A DNA stretch of 47,923 nucleotides from Elainella sp. Prado103 (GCA_025454395.1 JALOOM010000071.1:1-47923), one strand, 5' to 3'. Shown: positions 37,243-47,366, numbered from the stretch's first letter. Translations and numbers: made by a program. The notes: generated by a model from the sequence alone, not told the origin.

Positions 37243-38055
37243 TTAACTACCTGTTGTAGAGACTAACCCTGTTTCTGCTGTCAATCTGGAAGTTACGGTA
37301 TTCTCCAGACTGCCGATCCCCTCAATTTCGATTCGGACTCGATCGCCTACTTGTAACGCTCCTACCCCTTCTGGCGTGCCGGTCAGCACCACATCACCGG
37401 GCAACAGCGTCATGACTTGGCTGATATAGGCAACGAGGGTATCGGGGGAAAACACCATGTCGCTGATCGGTGCAGATTGTACAGGGCTGGGCGCATCATT
37501 TAAAAAAGTTTGTAATAAAGCACTGACCCCAATTTCTCGCACGATCCAGGGGCCGAGTGGGCAAAAGGAATCGAACCCTTTGGCTCTTGTCCACTGTGAG
37601 TCCTTGCGCTGTAAATCACGGGCTGTCACATCATTGGCGATGGTATAGCCCCAAATTTTGGCACGGGCCTGCTCAGGGGTGCAATCGACGCAGCGATCCC
37701 CAATGACCAGGGCTAATTCCCCTTCATAATCTACCCGTTGAGACTGAGCAGGGTAGTAGATTAAGGCATCGGGAGCCGTGACCGCCGTTGGAGGCTTCAT
37801 GAATAGGAGGGGTTCTGGCGGCACTTCTCCACCCATTTCGGTGGCATGTTTCAAATAGTTTTTGCCGATCGCCACAATTTTAGAAGGCGCACAGGGAGCA
37901 AGCAATTGGTAGCCCTCAACCGGAAGTTCCTGGTCGGTGGGCTGTCCGTGCAGCCACGGAGGAGCATCAAGAACTTGTACCCGTCGATCCAGGTGAAGTA
38001 ATCCGTAGTGGACTTGTCCAGAAGTAGTTTGGATACGGACAAAGCGCTGCGCCAT
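37243..38055 (-). CDS. Fumarylacetoacetate hydrolase (FAH) family protein
   Basis: The 270-residue protein has the FAH active-site pattern: IVAIGKNYLKHATEMGGEVP, FMKPPTAVTAPDALIYYP, metal ligands Glu111 and Glu113 (DYEGELALVIG) and Asp142 (YTIANDVTARDLQ), SFCPLGPWIV and GDVVLTGTPEGVG. Family members include acylpyruvases, oxaloacetate decarboxylases and catabolic hydratases, and the motifs do not separate these. Acylpyruvate hydrolase / oxaloacetate decarboxylase is the most common activity of this ~270-residue form. It stands alone. Confidence 0.9.
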   Translation of the reverse strand: MAQRFVRIQTTSGQVHYGLLHLDRRVQVLDAPPWLHGQPTDQELPVEGYQLLAPCAPSKIVAIGKNYLKHATEMGGEVPPEPLLFMKPPTAVTAPDALIYYPAQSQRVDYEGELALVIGDRCVDCTPEQARAKIWGYTIANDVTARDLQRKDSQWTRAKGFDSFCPLGPWIVREIGVSALLQTFLNDAPSPVQSAPISDMVFSPDTLVAYISQVMTLLPGDVVLTGTPEGVGALQVGDRVRIEIEGIGSLENTVTSRLTAETGLVSTTGS

Positions 38056-38263
38056 AGTCGAATGAGTTTAACCTGGTATATGATTGTAATTCCTTGCCTC
38101 TGATTGCAGCTTGGCGATCGAAAGCAGAGTGAGATAAACCAATGGAGAAAACACAACTTCCCCATTCTCGCTGCTTTCTGTAAGTCGTTCAAATCAGACT
38201 CAAAATCTGCCCTAAAGTAAGGCTGTCATGAGGAGGCCACCATGTCCACAAGGAGAAGTTTGG

Positions 38264-38581
38264 ATGGCACAGTACGAAACCATGTATATTTTGCGCCCCG
38301 ATCTGGGCGATGAGCTAGTCGATCAAGCGATCGAAAAATATCAAGGCTTTTTGCGCGATCAGGGTGCAGAAGAAATTGAAACTCAGCATCGGGGCAAGCG
38401 ACGCTTAGCCTATGAGATTAATCGGCACCGGGAAGGCGTTTACGTGCAGATGAACTATGCCGCGCCCGGCACTGCGGTGGCAGCGCTTGAAAAGTCGATG
38501 CGGCTGAGCGATGAGGTGATTCGTTATTTAACCATTAAACCGGAAGTGGCTACTGCTGCGGCAAGTGCTGACGACGAATAA
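38264..38581 (+). CDS. rpsF: 30S ribosomal protein S6
   Basis: The 105-residue product starts at the ATG at 38264 ([20 protein letters not shown]). AAGGAG lies 8 bases upstream. The longer frame from 38228 is read from the leader and rejected. Family blocks are [40 protein letters not shown] and [16 protein letters not shown]6 binds S18 on the 30S platform, but rpsR and ssb are not next to it, as in other cyanobacteria. A terminator lies at 38707-38740. Confidence 0.97.
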   Translation: MAQYETMYILRPDLGDELVDQAIEKYQGFLRDQGAEEIETQHRGKRRLAYEINRHREGVYVQMNYAAPGTAVAALEKSMRLSDEVIRYLTIKPEVATAAASADDE

Positions 38582-38706
38582 GATGGCTGCTGATATCCCT
38601 CAGCCTGTTAAAACTCACGATCCTGTTAAAATTCACCCGTAAAACTCACCCATAGCGCAGCAATACCCTATTGATGCTGGGTTGATGCTGGCTGGTGGGC
38701 ATTACT

Positions 38707-38740
38707 ACCCCTACCCGAAATTGAGGTTAGGGGTTATTTT
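38707..38740 (+). terminator. Intrinsic terminator after rpsF
   Basis: ACCCCTACCC pairs with GGTTAGGGGT (one mismatch) around GAAATTGA, followed by TATTTTG. It lies 125 bp after the stop, in the 306-bp gap before the flavoprotein gene. The gap also holds a 14-bp duplication at 38780-38807 (CGATCACCCTATCC). Confidence 0.8.
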
Positions 38741-38887
38741 GAATGGGTTGGATGCTTCATCGTGAAGGAGATGTCTGCACGATCACCCTATCCCGATCAC
38801 CCTATCAACACATAAAGACCGCCGCCGCTAAAAATTCACTTCATAATAAGAAGGTGTTCATCCTCATTCATCCAGTAGAGTCAGCCT

Positions 38888-39886
38888 ATGAAACTCTCTA
38901 AGCACAACCTCGATCAACGTCTAGAACACGAGTATGACGTGATTATTGTGGGGGGAGGTGCAGGTGGATTGTCGGCGGCGATCTATCTGCAACGTTACCG
39001 ATTATCTTGCTTGGTGATCGAAAAAGGAAAGGGACGATCGTTCTGGATGCAAGAGTTACGCAACTACCTGGGACTCTCACCTGAAACCCCAGGGCGGGAT
39101 CTCCTGAAACAGGGGCAAGATCACATTTTGGAGTTGGGGGCCGACTATCTGCGTGGGTTTGTGGAAGAGGTGCGTGATGAGGGAGAAGCCTTTGCGGTCA
39201 AGGTGAAAGTGGGGCGGCAAGACAGCATTTACCCAGTTTTTCGAGCTAAGTATGTGATTGCTGCCAGCGGTATTATTGATCACCTACCCCATCTCGATCA
39301 CATGCAGAATGTCTATGATTACGCGGGCTACAACCTGCATGTTTGTTTGATCTGCGATGGTTACGAAATGGCGGATAAGCGTTGCGGCTTATTTGTGGGT
39401 TCGGAAGGAGCAATCAACACGGCATTTGTGCTGAACTGGTTCACGCCCTATATTACGGTGTTTACGGCTGGGCAGGTGAGCGTGGGTGAGGAGATGCGGC
39501 AAAAATTGCGCGATCATGGCTACCCGCTAGTGGAAACCCCGATCAAGCAGTTTGTTGGGCATCACCATGAGATGACGGGGGTTGAACTGACGGATGGAGA
39601 CATCGTTCCCCTCGATACTGGATTGGTGGCGATGGGCTCGCATTATCATAACGAATATTTAAAAAGCCTTGACTTAGACTGGAAAGGAGGCAATCTTGTG
39701 ACGGACAGCATGTGCCGCACCTCGCATCCTCGACTTTTCGCTGTAGGCGATTTAAAAGAGGGATTGAATCAAGTGTCAATTGCGGTGGCAGATGGTACAT
39801 TAGCTGCTACAGCAATTTGGCGAGAGATTCGGCGGAATTCTGCCCCTCGCCGCTGGGAAGACAACCTGATTGGAGCAGTACCGTGA
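38888..39886 (+). CDS. Thioredoxin reductase-like flavoprotein, DDOR type
   Basis: The 332-residue protein has a thioredoxin-reductase layout. The FAD site is VIIVGGGAGGLSAA (18-31), a CxxC pair is Cys153-Cys156 (VCLICDGYE), and the C-terminal FAD motif is HPRLFAVGDLKEGLNQVSIA. The second nucleotide-binding region is degenerate: FVGSEGAINTAF replaces GGGDSA, and the HRRxxxRA motif is absent. That suggests it does not use NADPH. This combination fits the cyanobacterial diflavin-linked disulfide oxidoreductase (DDOR) group described from Gloeobacter and relatives, where a second FAD sits in that pocket. The physiological partner is unknown. Its TGA stop overlaps the GTG start of the next gene (GTGA), so the two are coupled. 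Confidence 0.85.
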   Translation: MKLSKHNLDQRLEHEYDVIIVGGGAGGLSAAIYLQRYRLSCLVIEKGKGRSFWMQELRNYLGLSPETPGRDLLKQGQDHILELGADYLRGFVEEVRDEGEAFAVKVKVGRQDSIYPVFRAKYVIAASGIIDHLPHLDHMQNVYDYAGYNLHVCLICDGYEMADKRCGLFVGSEGAINTAFVLNWFTPYITVFTAGQVSVGEEMRQKLRDHGYPLVETPIKQFVGHHHEMTGVELTDGDIVPLDTGLVAMGSHYHNEYLKSLDLDWKGGNLVTDSMCRTSHPRLFAVGDLKEGLNQVSIAVADGTLAATAIWREIRRNSAPRRWEDNLIGAVP

Positions 39887-40437
39887 CAAGCCAAACAGAA
39901 ATTTCCACCCTCCCTGAACTGCAAGCCGAAGTGGCCCGGTTACGTGAAGAGTTGACCATGCGAGATCAACTCGTTCAGCAGCTTTCCCAAGAGTTATTTC
40001 GGCTCGTGAAAGGGAACGCCAACGCTGCTCCCAGTGGCGAACTATCGGAACGGCAGCAGACAGAAATGCGATCCCTACGGGAGCAACTTCAGGGTGTAGA
40101 AGAGCAGGTCGAGTTTTATCAAACCCAAATTAGCGATCGAGACAGCGAAATTCAGCAGTTGCGCCATTCCATGCAGGAAATGACCGATCGGGCCAAGATG
40201 CTGGAACAGGTGGTACAGGAGCTACCGCGGGTGTATCACGATAAGTTTGAACAGCGGATGGTGACTGTGCGGGAGAAGGTGGCGATGATCCAGCGGGAAA
40301 ATCGTCAGCTTCATGCTGAATTGAAGAGTGTGAGCTATCGACTGGCGGTGCGTAACCGGCAATCGAATCAGCTTGATCTGCCCAGCTTTCCTCGGATTGG
40401 TGGGAATAGCCCCATTCCGACCTTTGGCAATGCTTAA
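39883..40437 (+). CDS. Coiled-coil protein coupled to the DDOR-like gene
   Basis: I place the start at GTG 39883, which overlaps the preceding stop; the frame is open further upstream but lies within the flavoprotein gene. The 184-residue product is nearly all heptad-type helix: LPELQAEVARLREELTMRDQ, LREQLQGVEEQVEFYQTQIS, DSEIQQLRHSMQEMTDRAKM and KVAMIQRENRQLHAELKSV. A short Pro/Gly-rich tail (LPSFPRIGGNSPIPTFG) ends it. No signal peptide or enzymatic domain is seen. The 4-base overlap suggests a stoichiometric partner or scaffold for the flavoprotein. Confidence 0.82.
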   Translation: MTSQTEISTLPELQAEVARLREELTMRDQLVQQLSQELFRLVKGNANAAPSGELSERQQTEMRSLREQLQGVEEQVEFYQTQISDRDSEIQQLRHSMQEMTDRAKMLEQVVQELPRVYHDKFEQRMVTVREKVAMIQRENRQLHAELKSVSYRLAVRNRQSNQLDLPSFPRIGGNSPIPTFGNA

Positions 40438-40448
40438 GCTGAGGTTGA

Positions 40449-40481
40449 CCAGGTTTGGGGTTGGCTTAGATGCAAACCTGG
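40449..40481 (+). terminator. Hairpin after the coiled-coil gene
   Basis: CCAGGTTTG (40449-40457) pairs perfectly with CAAACCTGG (40473-40481). It lies 12 bases past the stop. No T-run follows, so it may be an mRNA end stabiliser or an imperfect terminator. Confidence 0.5.
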
Positions 40482-40527
40482 CGCTCTTGGGAAAACTAGA
40501 AAGTCTCCATTAAAGTTGCCTCGAAGC

Positions 40528-40594
40528 TATTTCTGGACAAATATTTCTGGACAGATATTTCTGGACAAATATTTCTGGACAAGTATTTCTGGGC
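40528..40594. repeat. 14-bp tandem array, five copies
   Basis: TATTTCTGGACAAA is repeated nearly five times with single changes, in the gap between the coiled-coil gene and the DedA gene. Confidence 0.93.
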
Positions 40595-40695
40595 GCATGT
40601 CTTTGGCCACATATTGCTGAGTACATTGACACTCGGGATGAGAGTGCGTCAAGATTATGAGAGACTTTCACAAAACTTTGTAAAGGCTGTATGGC

Positions 40696-41337
40696 ATGTC
40701 CCTTGAGCTGATCCCTCTCGATACGATTCAGGAAATTGCGCGTCAATACGGCTACTGGGCAGTTTTTGGTGGCATTCTGCTAGAAAATGCAGGCATTCCG
40801 ATTCCGGGTGAGACGATTACCTTGGCGGGTGGTTTTCTGGCAGGTAGTGGTGAACTTGATTACTGGTGGGTCTTGGGCAGTGCTTTGGTGGGCGCGGTAA
40901 TTGGTGACAACTTTGGCTACTGGATTGGCTATTTTGGTGGTTGGTCGCTGTTAACTCGCGTGGGGCGATTGTTCCGTCTCAAGGAAGAACAATTAATTGA
41001 GGTACGCGATCGATTTGCCGAGAATGCGGCCAAAGCGGTCATTTTGGGTCGATTTATTGCCCTTCTCCGGATTTTTGCTGGCCCACTAGCCGGTACGGCT
41101 CGAATGCCCTACTGGAAATTTCTGCTCTGTAACTTGATTGGTGCAGGCATTTGGGCCTCGGTCACGATCAGCTTGGCCTATTTTGCCGGTCGGTTGGTTC
41201 CTCTAGAGCAGCTCGTGGCTTGGGCCGCCCAGTCGGCGCTGGTGGTGCTAGGGCTACTGGTAGCCTGGATCGGCTTCACCTACTGGTGGGAGCATCGGGT
41301 ACCCACTAAACCGATCGAGCAGCCTAAGCAAGGATAG
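40696..41337 (+). CDS. DedA-family membrane protein
   Basis: The 213-residue polytopic protein matches DedA/SNARE-associated (VTT) proteins: FGGILLENAGIPIPGETITL, GAVIGDNFGYWIGYFGG, LGRFIALLRIFAGPLAGTAR with the conserved basic F-x-R-x-x-R-like element, and NLIGAGIWASVTISLAYFAG. Some DedA proteins are undecaprenyl-phosphate or phospholipid flippases that also influence membrane potential. The start at 40696 is preferred over an out-of-frame ATG at 40691. It is convergent with the hydrolase gene. Confidence 0.93.
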   Translation: MSLELIPLDTIQEIARQYGYWAVFGGILLENAGIPIPGETITLAGGFLAGSGELDYWWVLGSALVGAVIGDNFGYWIGYFGGWSLLTRVGRLFRLKEEQLIEVRDRFAENAAKAVILGRFIALLRIFAGPLAGTARMPYWKFLLCNLIGAGIWASVTISLAYFAGRLVPLEQLVAWAAQSALVVLGLLVAWIGFTYWWEHRVPTKPIEQPKQG

Positions 41338-41454
41338 AATCAAAGAATAGAATTTGCTCACTCAAACCAGTTCAATAACCAGTTCCATAAAAGGGCTGTG
41401 CTTGCTCTGGTTTGCAATCCCCATGAAGCGATCGAGTGAGGTGGATTTGCTGAG

Positions 41455-42444
41455 TTAGCCTGGATCAATCTGGCTTAAAATCTCGGTGTCAGCAAATCTT
41501 AAGATTGCTGCATTAACGGCGGTAGGGTTGCCACTAGATGCCACATGGCCGCAATTGGGAATGAGCTGAAATTGGGCATTGGGTAACTGGTCAGCTAGGC
41601 GCTGCCCATCTGTGGGTGGAAACCAGCGATCACAATCTGACCACAGCACTAACGTAGGGCAATGGATGCGGGCTAGATTTTGCTGAATTGTGCTGATCCA
41701 GTTGGGTTGACCTTGGTGATATCGCTGGATTTCGCGAGCAGCGAGCTGCAAGTCAGTTGCAAACTGCGTCAGGGATCCCGGTAAATTCAGGTAGGGATAG
41801 GTGAGCCAGTAGAGATCGACTTCACTGGTTTGGGTTGGATCAACGACGACTTCTCGACGAATCTGGCGCGTTACCGCCTTCACAATTGGAGCAAAGGGGC
41901 GAATCCACCGTTGCTGATCTACCCAGCGCACGATCGGTAAAGGTAAACTGGCGACGAATTGCATTCCGAAACTGGGCAGCTTGTGCGGGAAGATCGGAAC
42001 ATTAATCACGATCAGCCGATCGATTAATTCTGGAGCGGTTTGAGCCAGAGCCAGAGCCGTCAATGCCCCTAAAGACTCAGCCGCAATCCAAACTGGCCGA
42101 TCGGCCACCTGCTGAATCATCTGCCCCAGTTCGCGCACCTGATGCCCAACTTGTTCGCTGCGATGATAGGACTGGGAAAACCCGTACCCTTTAGCATCAA
42201 GACAGATGACCCGAAAGTGCTGCGCCAGAGCTGGAATGCTGAATCGCCAGTTATAGCTCCAACTACCAATTCCATGCAGCAAGAGAAGCGGCTGACCCGA
42301 ACCGATCGTTCCATAAGCGATCGAAACCTCATCCCCGTTGGCATCCTCAATCTGGAGCAGTTGCCGCCCCTGAGGAAAGGTTTGCTGCCACCAATCGAGG
42401 GGCTCAGAGAATCCAGGTGATGCGAGTGGCAACTCCTCTAGCAT
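41455..42444 (-). CDS. Alpha/beta hydrolase
   Basis: Starting at the ATG at 42444 (GGGAGG 5 bases upstream), the product has 329 residues; upstream in-frame starts overlap gcvP and are rejected. Hydrolase features are the oxyanion region LLLLHGIGSWSYNWRFSIPA, CLDAKGYGFSQ, the nucleophile elbow IAAESLGALTALALAQ with the G-x-S-x-G-like AESLG, the acid region VLWSDCDRWFPPTDGQRLAD and the histidine in IPNCGHVASSGNPTAV. The substrate cannot be predicted; the closest feel is the epoxide hydrolase/haloperoxidase-type group. It begins 10 bp after the gcvP stop, so the two are probably cotranscribed, although no functional link is obvious. Confidence 0.88.
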   Translation of the reverse strand: MLEELPLASPGFSEPLDWWQQTFPQGRQLLQIEDANGDEVSIAYGTIGSGQPLLLLHGIGSWSYNWRFSIPALAQHFRVICLDAKGYGFSQSYHRSEQVGHQVRELGQMIQQVADRPVWIAAESLGALTALALAQTAPELIDRLIVINVPIFPHKLPSFGMQFVASLPLPIVRWVDQQRWIRPFAPIVKAVTRQIRREVVVDPTQTSEVDLYWLTYPYLNLPGSLTQFATDLQLAAREIQRYHQGQPNWISTIQQNLARIHCPTLVLWSDCDRWFPPTDGQRLADQLPNAQFQLIPNCGHVASSGNPTAVNAAILRFADTEILSQIDPG

Positions 42445-42454
42445 CACGACCTCC

Positions 42455-45400
42455 CTAGCTCTCTTGATAAGCATCCATCGGCAGACAGGAGCAGACCAGA
42501 TTGCGATCCCCGTAGGCATTGTCGATTCGATCGACTGCCGCCCAAAATTTGTTCTCGCGAGTCCACTGAGTTGGATAGGCCGCCTGTTCCCGTGAATAGG
42601 GGCGCTCCCAACTGTCTGTCAATAGGCTTGCGGCGGAATGGGGCGCATGTTTCAGCACATTATTTTGCGGATCGACTTGACCTGTTTCAATCTGGCGAAT
42701 CTCAGCCCGGATCGAAATCATCGCCTCACAAAATCGATCCAGTTCCTGCTTAGACTCGCTTTCGGTTGGCTCTACCATGATCGTACCTGCTACCGGCCAG
42801 GACACGGTGGGAGGATGGAAGCCATAGTCGATCAGGCGCTTGGCGATGTCATCAACTTCAATGCCGGCCGATTTCTTGAATTGCCGCAGGTCTAAAATGC
42901 ACTCATGGGCCACCCAGCCATTTTGCCCTTTATAGAGCACTGGATAGTGACCCTCCAAGCGCTTGGCAATGTAGTTAGCATTCAGGATCGCGATCTCAGT
43001 GGCTTTGGTCAAGCCCGATCCGCCCATCAAGGCGATATACATCCAGGAGATTGGCAGGATTGCTCCACTGCCCCAAGGTGCGGCAGACACAGCTCCGATG
43101 CTTTGGGGAGTGGCGCTATCCATCTCCACCACGACATGACCCGGCAAAAACGGGATGAGATGGGACTGGACACCGATCGGGCCCATGCCCGGCCCACCGC
43201 CGCCATGAGGAATACAGAAGGTTTTGTGCAAGTTCAGGTGGCAGACATCCGCCCCAAAATCCGCTGGACGGCACAAGCCCACCTGCGCGTTCATGTTGGC
43301 CCCATCCATGTAGACCTGACCGCCGTAGCGATGTATCACTTCACAAATCTCCAGGATGCCTGCTTCAAACACCCCATGGGTAGAAGGATAAGTGACCATC
43401 AAGGCCGCCAAATGGTCAGCGTGCTTCTCCGCCTTGGCTTTTAGATCGGTAAGGTCGATGTTACCTTCGCCATCGCAAGCGACTGGCACCACCTTCATGC
43501 CGGCCATCACCGCACTGGCTGGGTTTGTCCCATGGGCCGATTCAGGAATCAGGCAGATATGCCGATCGCCTTCTCCCCGGCTGAGGTGATATTGCCGAAT
43601 CACCAGTAGCCCCGTATACTCTCCCTGAGAACCCGCATTAGGTTGGAGGGAGATACCCGCAAAGCCAGTGATTTCTGCCAACCAGGTTTCTAACTGCCGG
43701 AACATGGTTTGATACCCTTGGGCTTGCTCAATCGGCACGAAGGGATGCAGATTCGCAAATTCTGGCCAGGTCACCGGCACCATTTCGGCCGTGGCATTCA
43801 GCTTCATCGTGCAGGAACCCAGCGGAATCATGGCCGTCGTGAGAGAGAGATCCTTGGATTGCAACCGATACAAATAGCGCAGCAGCTCGGTCTCCGATTG
43901 ATAGCGTTGGAAAACGGGATGGGTCAGATAGGCAGAACTTCGTTGTAGCGAGGCTGGGATCGGCTCCAGTAAGGCGCTAGGGGAGGACTGCGATTGAGCC
44001 TCTGGGGCAACAAAAAGCGCTAGTAGCTCCGCAACATCCGACTCAGTTGTCGTTTCATCCAGTGTGATCCCGATCGCTTGATGACCGATGGTTCGTAAGT
44101 TGATCTGTTGCGATCGGGCTTGAGCTAATATCTCCGCCTGACGATTGCCAACCTCAACTCGGACTGTATCGAAAAAGTGGGTGCTACCTAAGACATAGCC
44201 GCGATCCTGCAAGCCTTGGGCGAGCTGAACGGTCAACTGATGCACCTGGGTGGCAATCTGTCGCAGCCCCTCCGCTCCGTGATAAACCGCATACATGCCT
44301 GCCATGATCGCCAACAACACTTGAGCCGTGCAGATATTGCTGGTCGCTTTGTCACGTCGGATATGCTGCTCTCGCGTTTGCAATGCCAACCGTAAAGCTC
44401 GTCGTCCGGATGCATCGCGTGATACCCCCACTAATCGCCCTGGAATTTGCCGCTTGTAGAGTTCACGGGTGGCAAAAAAGGCAGCATGGGGCCCACCATA
44501 GCCCAGCGGAACACCAAACCGTTGAGAATTCCCGACAACCACATCGGCTCCAAACTCACCGGGTGGCTTCAGCAAGGTGAGGCTGAGCAGATCGGCCGCG
44601 ACGATGACTAAGGCACCAGTAGCATGGGCTCGATCGACGATAGTTTGATAGTCTTCGATCCGCCCATCGGTAGTCGGATATTGCAGCAGCACTCCAAAGG
44701 TGTTAGTCAAGTCTGCCGTCTGATGATCGCCCACTACCACCTGAATCCCCAGCGGCAACGCCCGAGTTTGGACGATATCGATCGTTTGAGGGTGGCAATC
44801 CTGCGATACCCAAAATGTTTGAGCCTTGCCCTGATGCAGCCCGTAGCACATCGTCATGGCTTCAGCCGCAGCCGTGCCTTCATCCAGCAGGGAGGCATTG
44901 GCGATCTCCATCCCGGTTAGATCGATCACCAGGGTTTGAAAATTGAGCAACGCCTCCAGCCGTCCCTGGGCAATTTCTGGCTGGTAGGGTGTGTATTGGG
45001 TATACCAGCCCGGATTTTCCAGAATGTTGCGCTGGATCACGGGTGGCGTAATGCAGTTGGCATAGCCCATGCCCAGATAGGAACGAAAAATCTGATTCTG
45101 GGACGCAATGGCCTTTAGCTCAGCCAGCAGCTCATATTCCGATCGCCCTGCCTCAATCTGTAAGGGTTGCCTGATCCGAATTGCGGATGGGACAGCCTGA
45201 TCGATCAACTGTTCCAGCGACTCCACTTGCAACCGATCTAGCATCTGCGCGACTTCTGCTGGACTTGGCCCAATATGCCGTCGTTCAAAATGGTTGACCG
45301 AACTAATCGACTGTTCTAACCCGGTAGTTGAATCTAAACCGGTAGTTGAAACGGTTGAAGGGAGACCCAGTTCAGGGTTGCAGTCAGCCTGAGAGGACGC

Positions 45401-45490
45401 ATTTGAAGAGATGGATTGCAGAGATGCCGTAGCGTGATCCACAACATCATCCGTAGCACGATCCAGGTCAGTAGAAAAATCGGCAGCCAT
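42455..45490 (-). CDS. gcvP: Glycine dehydrogenase (decarboxylating), P-protein
   Basis: The ~1011-residue PLP enzyme decarboxylates glycine and passes the aminomethyl group to lipoyl H-protein; in cyanobacteria this supports photorespiratory glycine breakdown. I start at the ATG at 45490; the frame is open to 45577. The canonical sequence begins at [17 protein letters not shown], so ~70 residues precede it, Ser/Asp-rich with a [12 protein letters not shown] duplication encoded by an 18-bp repeat near 45321-45355. Later blocks are the PLP lysine in [36 protein letters not shown] and the end [12 protein letters not shown]. gcvT and gcvH are not adjacent. Confidence 0.96.
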   Translation of the reverse strand: MAADFSTDLDRATDDVVDHATASLQSISSNASSQADCNPELGLPSTVSTTGLDSTTGLEQSISSVNHFERRHIGPSPAEVAQMLDRLQVESLEQLIDQAVPSAIRIRQPLQIEAGRSEYELLAELKAIASQNQIFRSYLGMGYANCITPPVIQRNILENPGWYTQYTPYQPEIAQGRLEALLNFQTLVIDLTGMEIANASLLDEGTAAAEAMTMCYGLHQGKAQTFWVSQDCHPQTIDIVQTRALPLGIQVVVGDHQTADLTNTFGVLLQYPTTDGRIEDYQTIVDRAHATGALVIVAADLLSLTLLKPPGEFGADVVVGNSQRFGVPLGYGGPHAAFFATRELYKRQIPGRLVGVSRDASGRRALRLALQTREQHIRRDKATSNICTAQVLLAIMAGMYAVYHGAEGLRQIATQVHQLTVQLAQGLQDRGYVLGSTHFFDTVRVEVGNRQAEILAQARSQQINLRTIGHQAIGITLDETTTESDVAELLALFVAPEAQSQSSPSALLEPIPASLQRSSAYLTHPVFQRYQSETELLRYLYRLQSKDLSLTTAMIPLGSCTMKLNATAEMVPVTWPEFANLHPFVPIEQAQGYQTMFRQLETWLAEITGFAGISLQPNAGSQGEYTGLLVIRQYHLSRGEGDRHICLIPESAHGTNPASAVMAGMKVVPVACDGEGNIDLTDLKAKAEKHADHLAALMVTYPSTHGVFEAGILEICEVIHRYGGQVYMDGANMNAQVGLCRPADFGADVCHLNLHKTFCIPHGGGGPGMGPIGVQSHLIPFLPGHVVVEMDSATPQSIGAVSAAPWGSGAILPISWMYIALMGGSGLTKATEIAILNANYIAKRLEGHYPVLYKGQNGWVAHECILDLRQFKKSAGIEVDDIAKRLIDYGFHPPTVSWPVAGTIMVEPTESESKQELDRFCEAMISIRAEIRQIETGQVDPQNNVLKHAPHSAASLLTDSWERPYSREQAAYPTQWTRENKFWAAVDRIDNAYGDRNLVCSCLPMDAYQES

Positions 45491-45633
45491 AGAAATTCTG
45501 AGAGGGGAGACGATCGGGAAAGCAGTTAAATTACGTTCTAACGATTTCCGCAACAGTTTGCAACAATAGCGTAACATTATCGCTCGATCGTCGGCGCGGT
45601 TCAGACTTGACTGGATGCATCTCTAGATATCTG

Positions 45634-45668
45634 GAGATCTGGGAGATCTGGGAGATCTGGGAGATGTT
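45634..45668. repeat. 9-bp tandem array between gcvP and ftsE
   Basis: GAGATCTGG is repeated three times plus a diverged fourth copy. It lies in the 254-bp space upstream of gcvP and downstream of ftsE. Confidence 0.9.
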
Positions 45669-45744
45669 GGAAATACTAGGGCAGCAGATTAAGTCAAGCC
45701 TAGGACAGCCTTTGCTGCTCCCTCAACCTGACTGCTCAATGGCT

Positions 45745-46503
45745 TTACCCGCGCACTCGGAACAAATGTCCTTCCCGAATTTGGACGACTGGATGGTGAG
45801 ACTGCCGCACCAGATGCTCATCATGGGTGGTCACAATCACGGTTACTCCGATCGCATTCAGCCGCTGCAAAATTTTGATGACTTGTTGGGAATTGTCCGG
45901 ATCGAGGTTACCCGTTGGTTCATCTGCCAACAAAATTTGCGGAGTACCCACCACCGCACGCGCAATGCTAACTCGTTGCTGCTCTCCTCCCGATAGCTCA
46001 TGGGGAAAGCAGTCAGCTTTGTCCTGTAGCCCCACCATTTTGAGAGTGGGCATCAGGCGACGATGAATCTCTTTGCGGGTGAAGCCTTGGGCCCACAGCA
46101 CAAAGGCGACGTTCTCTAAAACGGTGCGACGAGGAATTAATTTATAGTCTTGAAAGACAATGCCAATTTGACGGCGTAGCTTCGAGAGCTGGTTGCCTTT
46201 GAGTGGGACGATCGCATTACCGTTAACGATCACTTGCCCTTGGGTAGGTTTTTCCTCTCCATAGAGTAATTTCAAGAGGGTGGATTTTCCCGAACCCGAT
46301 GGCCCGGTCACAAATAGAAACTCGCCTTTTGTGACTCGCAAATTTACTCCCAGGAGCGCCTGGTGTCCATTGGCGTATACCTTGGTGACTTGCTCTAGGT
46401 CAATCGCAACTTCAGTGGCTTGGGTAGAAGGGGGTAGAGATGAACCAGAGGAAGGGGGTTGTCCGAAAGAGGAGGTCGGCGATCGATCAGTCGTGACAGA
46501 CAT
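45745..46503 (-). CDS. ftsE: Cell division ATP-binding protein FtsE
   Basis: The 252-residue ABC ATPase starts at the ATG at 46503; an in-frame TTG at 46515 is rejected. Walker A is GPSGSGKST (67-75), the signature LSGGEQQR (170-177), and Walker [13 protein letters not shown]. The FtsE-like stretches are [40 protein letters not shown] and [20 protein letters not shown]. FtsE with membrane partner FtsX controls septal peptidoglycan hydrolases. The N-terminal ~30 residues are a Ser/Pro-rich extension. No ftsX follows on this strand; gcvP comes next. Confidence 0.9.
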   Translation of the reverse strand: MSVTTDRSPTSSFGQPPSSGSSLPPSTQATEVAIDLEQVTKVYANGHQALLGVNLRVTKGEFLFVTGPSGSGKSTLLKLLYGEEKPTQGQVIVNGNAIVPLKGNQLSKLRRQIGIVFQDYKLIPRRTVLENVAFVLWAQGFTRKEIHRRLMPTLKMVGLQDKADCFPHELSGGEQQRVSIARAVVGTPQILLADEPTGNLDPDNSQQVIKILQRLNAIGVTVIVTTHDEHLVRQSHHPVVQIREGHLFRVRG

Positions 46504-46607
46504 GTGGTGTGACAAACATGCGGGAATTCAGGACTTTATTCTAATGGGTCTGTTTCAAAACCGATCGATTTGCTACTTCTTTTTCTCAAACGAGCCGGAT
46601 TGAGTGT

Positions 46608-47366
46608 TCATAAATTGAATCGATATAACACCGATCGCCAGGCAAACTGTGGCAGAGCCAACATGCGCCGCCAACGCCAGGGTTCCTGGTAGAGGCGATA
46701 TACCCATTCCAGATGATTATTCCGCAGCCAAGCGGGAGCCCGAGTTTTGCTCCCAGCCCAGATATCAAAACTGCCTCCGACCCCAATCCAGATGGCTTCA
46801 GGGCAGAGATGGCGGTGGCGAACAATCCAAAATTCTTGCCGTGGTACCCCCAGCCCAACCAGAATAATCCGGGGTTGCAGTTTGGCCAATGTTTCTTGTA
46901 GTTCGGCTTGCTCGTGGTCTGAAAGGAAACCGTGCTGAGTGCCTGCCACCTGTAAGCCTGGAATCTGTTGTTGCAACGCTTTCGCTGCCGCTTGACTCAC
47001 GCCCGGTGCGCCGCCGTAGCAGAAGATCGCATGATCCGGTTCCAGTGCCACTCGTCGCACGATCGCTTCGGCTAGCTCAATGCCAGGACAACGCTCCACC
47101 GAACATCCTTGCAGATATTTCAGGTACAGTACCACACCTGCCCCATCGGGAATGACTAGCTCAGCTTTATGAATCACCCTTGCCAAGTCGGGATCTTGTT
47201 CTGCCTGGATCGCCATCTCGGCATTGAGGGTGACGACGTGAATCCCTTGATGGCGCTGAAATTGGCCGAGCAGCCATTCCGTATAGTCATTCAACAGATG
47301 TACCGGCAGCCCAAGCACAGGGGTCGTTTTAAGCCGGTCTTGCGGTCGATCTTGCATGGTTAGCAT
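46608..47366 (-). CDS. WecG/TagA/CpsF-family glycosyltransferase
   Basis: The 252-residue protein starts at the ATG at 47366 (another at 47357; an in-frame TTG at 47393 is weaker). GT26 features are HVVTLNAEMAIQAEQDPDLA, LVIPDGAGVVLYLKYLQG with the catalytic-site Asp, CYGGAPGVSQAAAKALQQQI, LVGLGVPRQEFWIVRHR and WIGVGGSFDIWAGSKTRAPA. Members transfer ManNAc- or other UDP-sugars to polyprenyl-linked sugar precursors for surface polysaccharides. C-terminal WRRMLALPQFAWRSVLYRF may dock to the membrane. No other polysaccharide genes are present nearby. Confidence 0.92.
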   Translation of the reverse strand: MLTMQDRPQDRLKTTPVLGLPVHLLNDYTEWLLGQFQRHQGIHVVTLNAEMAIQAEQDPDLARVIHKAELVIPDGAGVVLYLKYLQGCSVERCPGIELAEAIVRRVALEPDHAIFCYGGAPGVSQAAAKALQQQIPGLQVAGTQHGFLSDHEQAELQETLAKLQPRIILVGLGVPRQEFWIVRHRHLCPEAIWIGVGGSFDIWAGSKTRAPAWLRNNHLEWVYRLYQEPWRWRRMLALPQFAWRSVLYRFNL

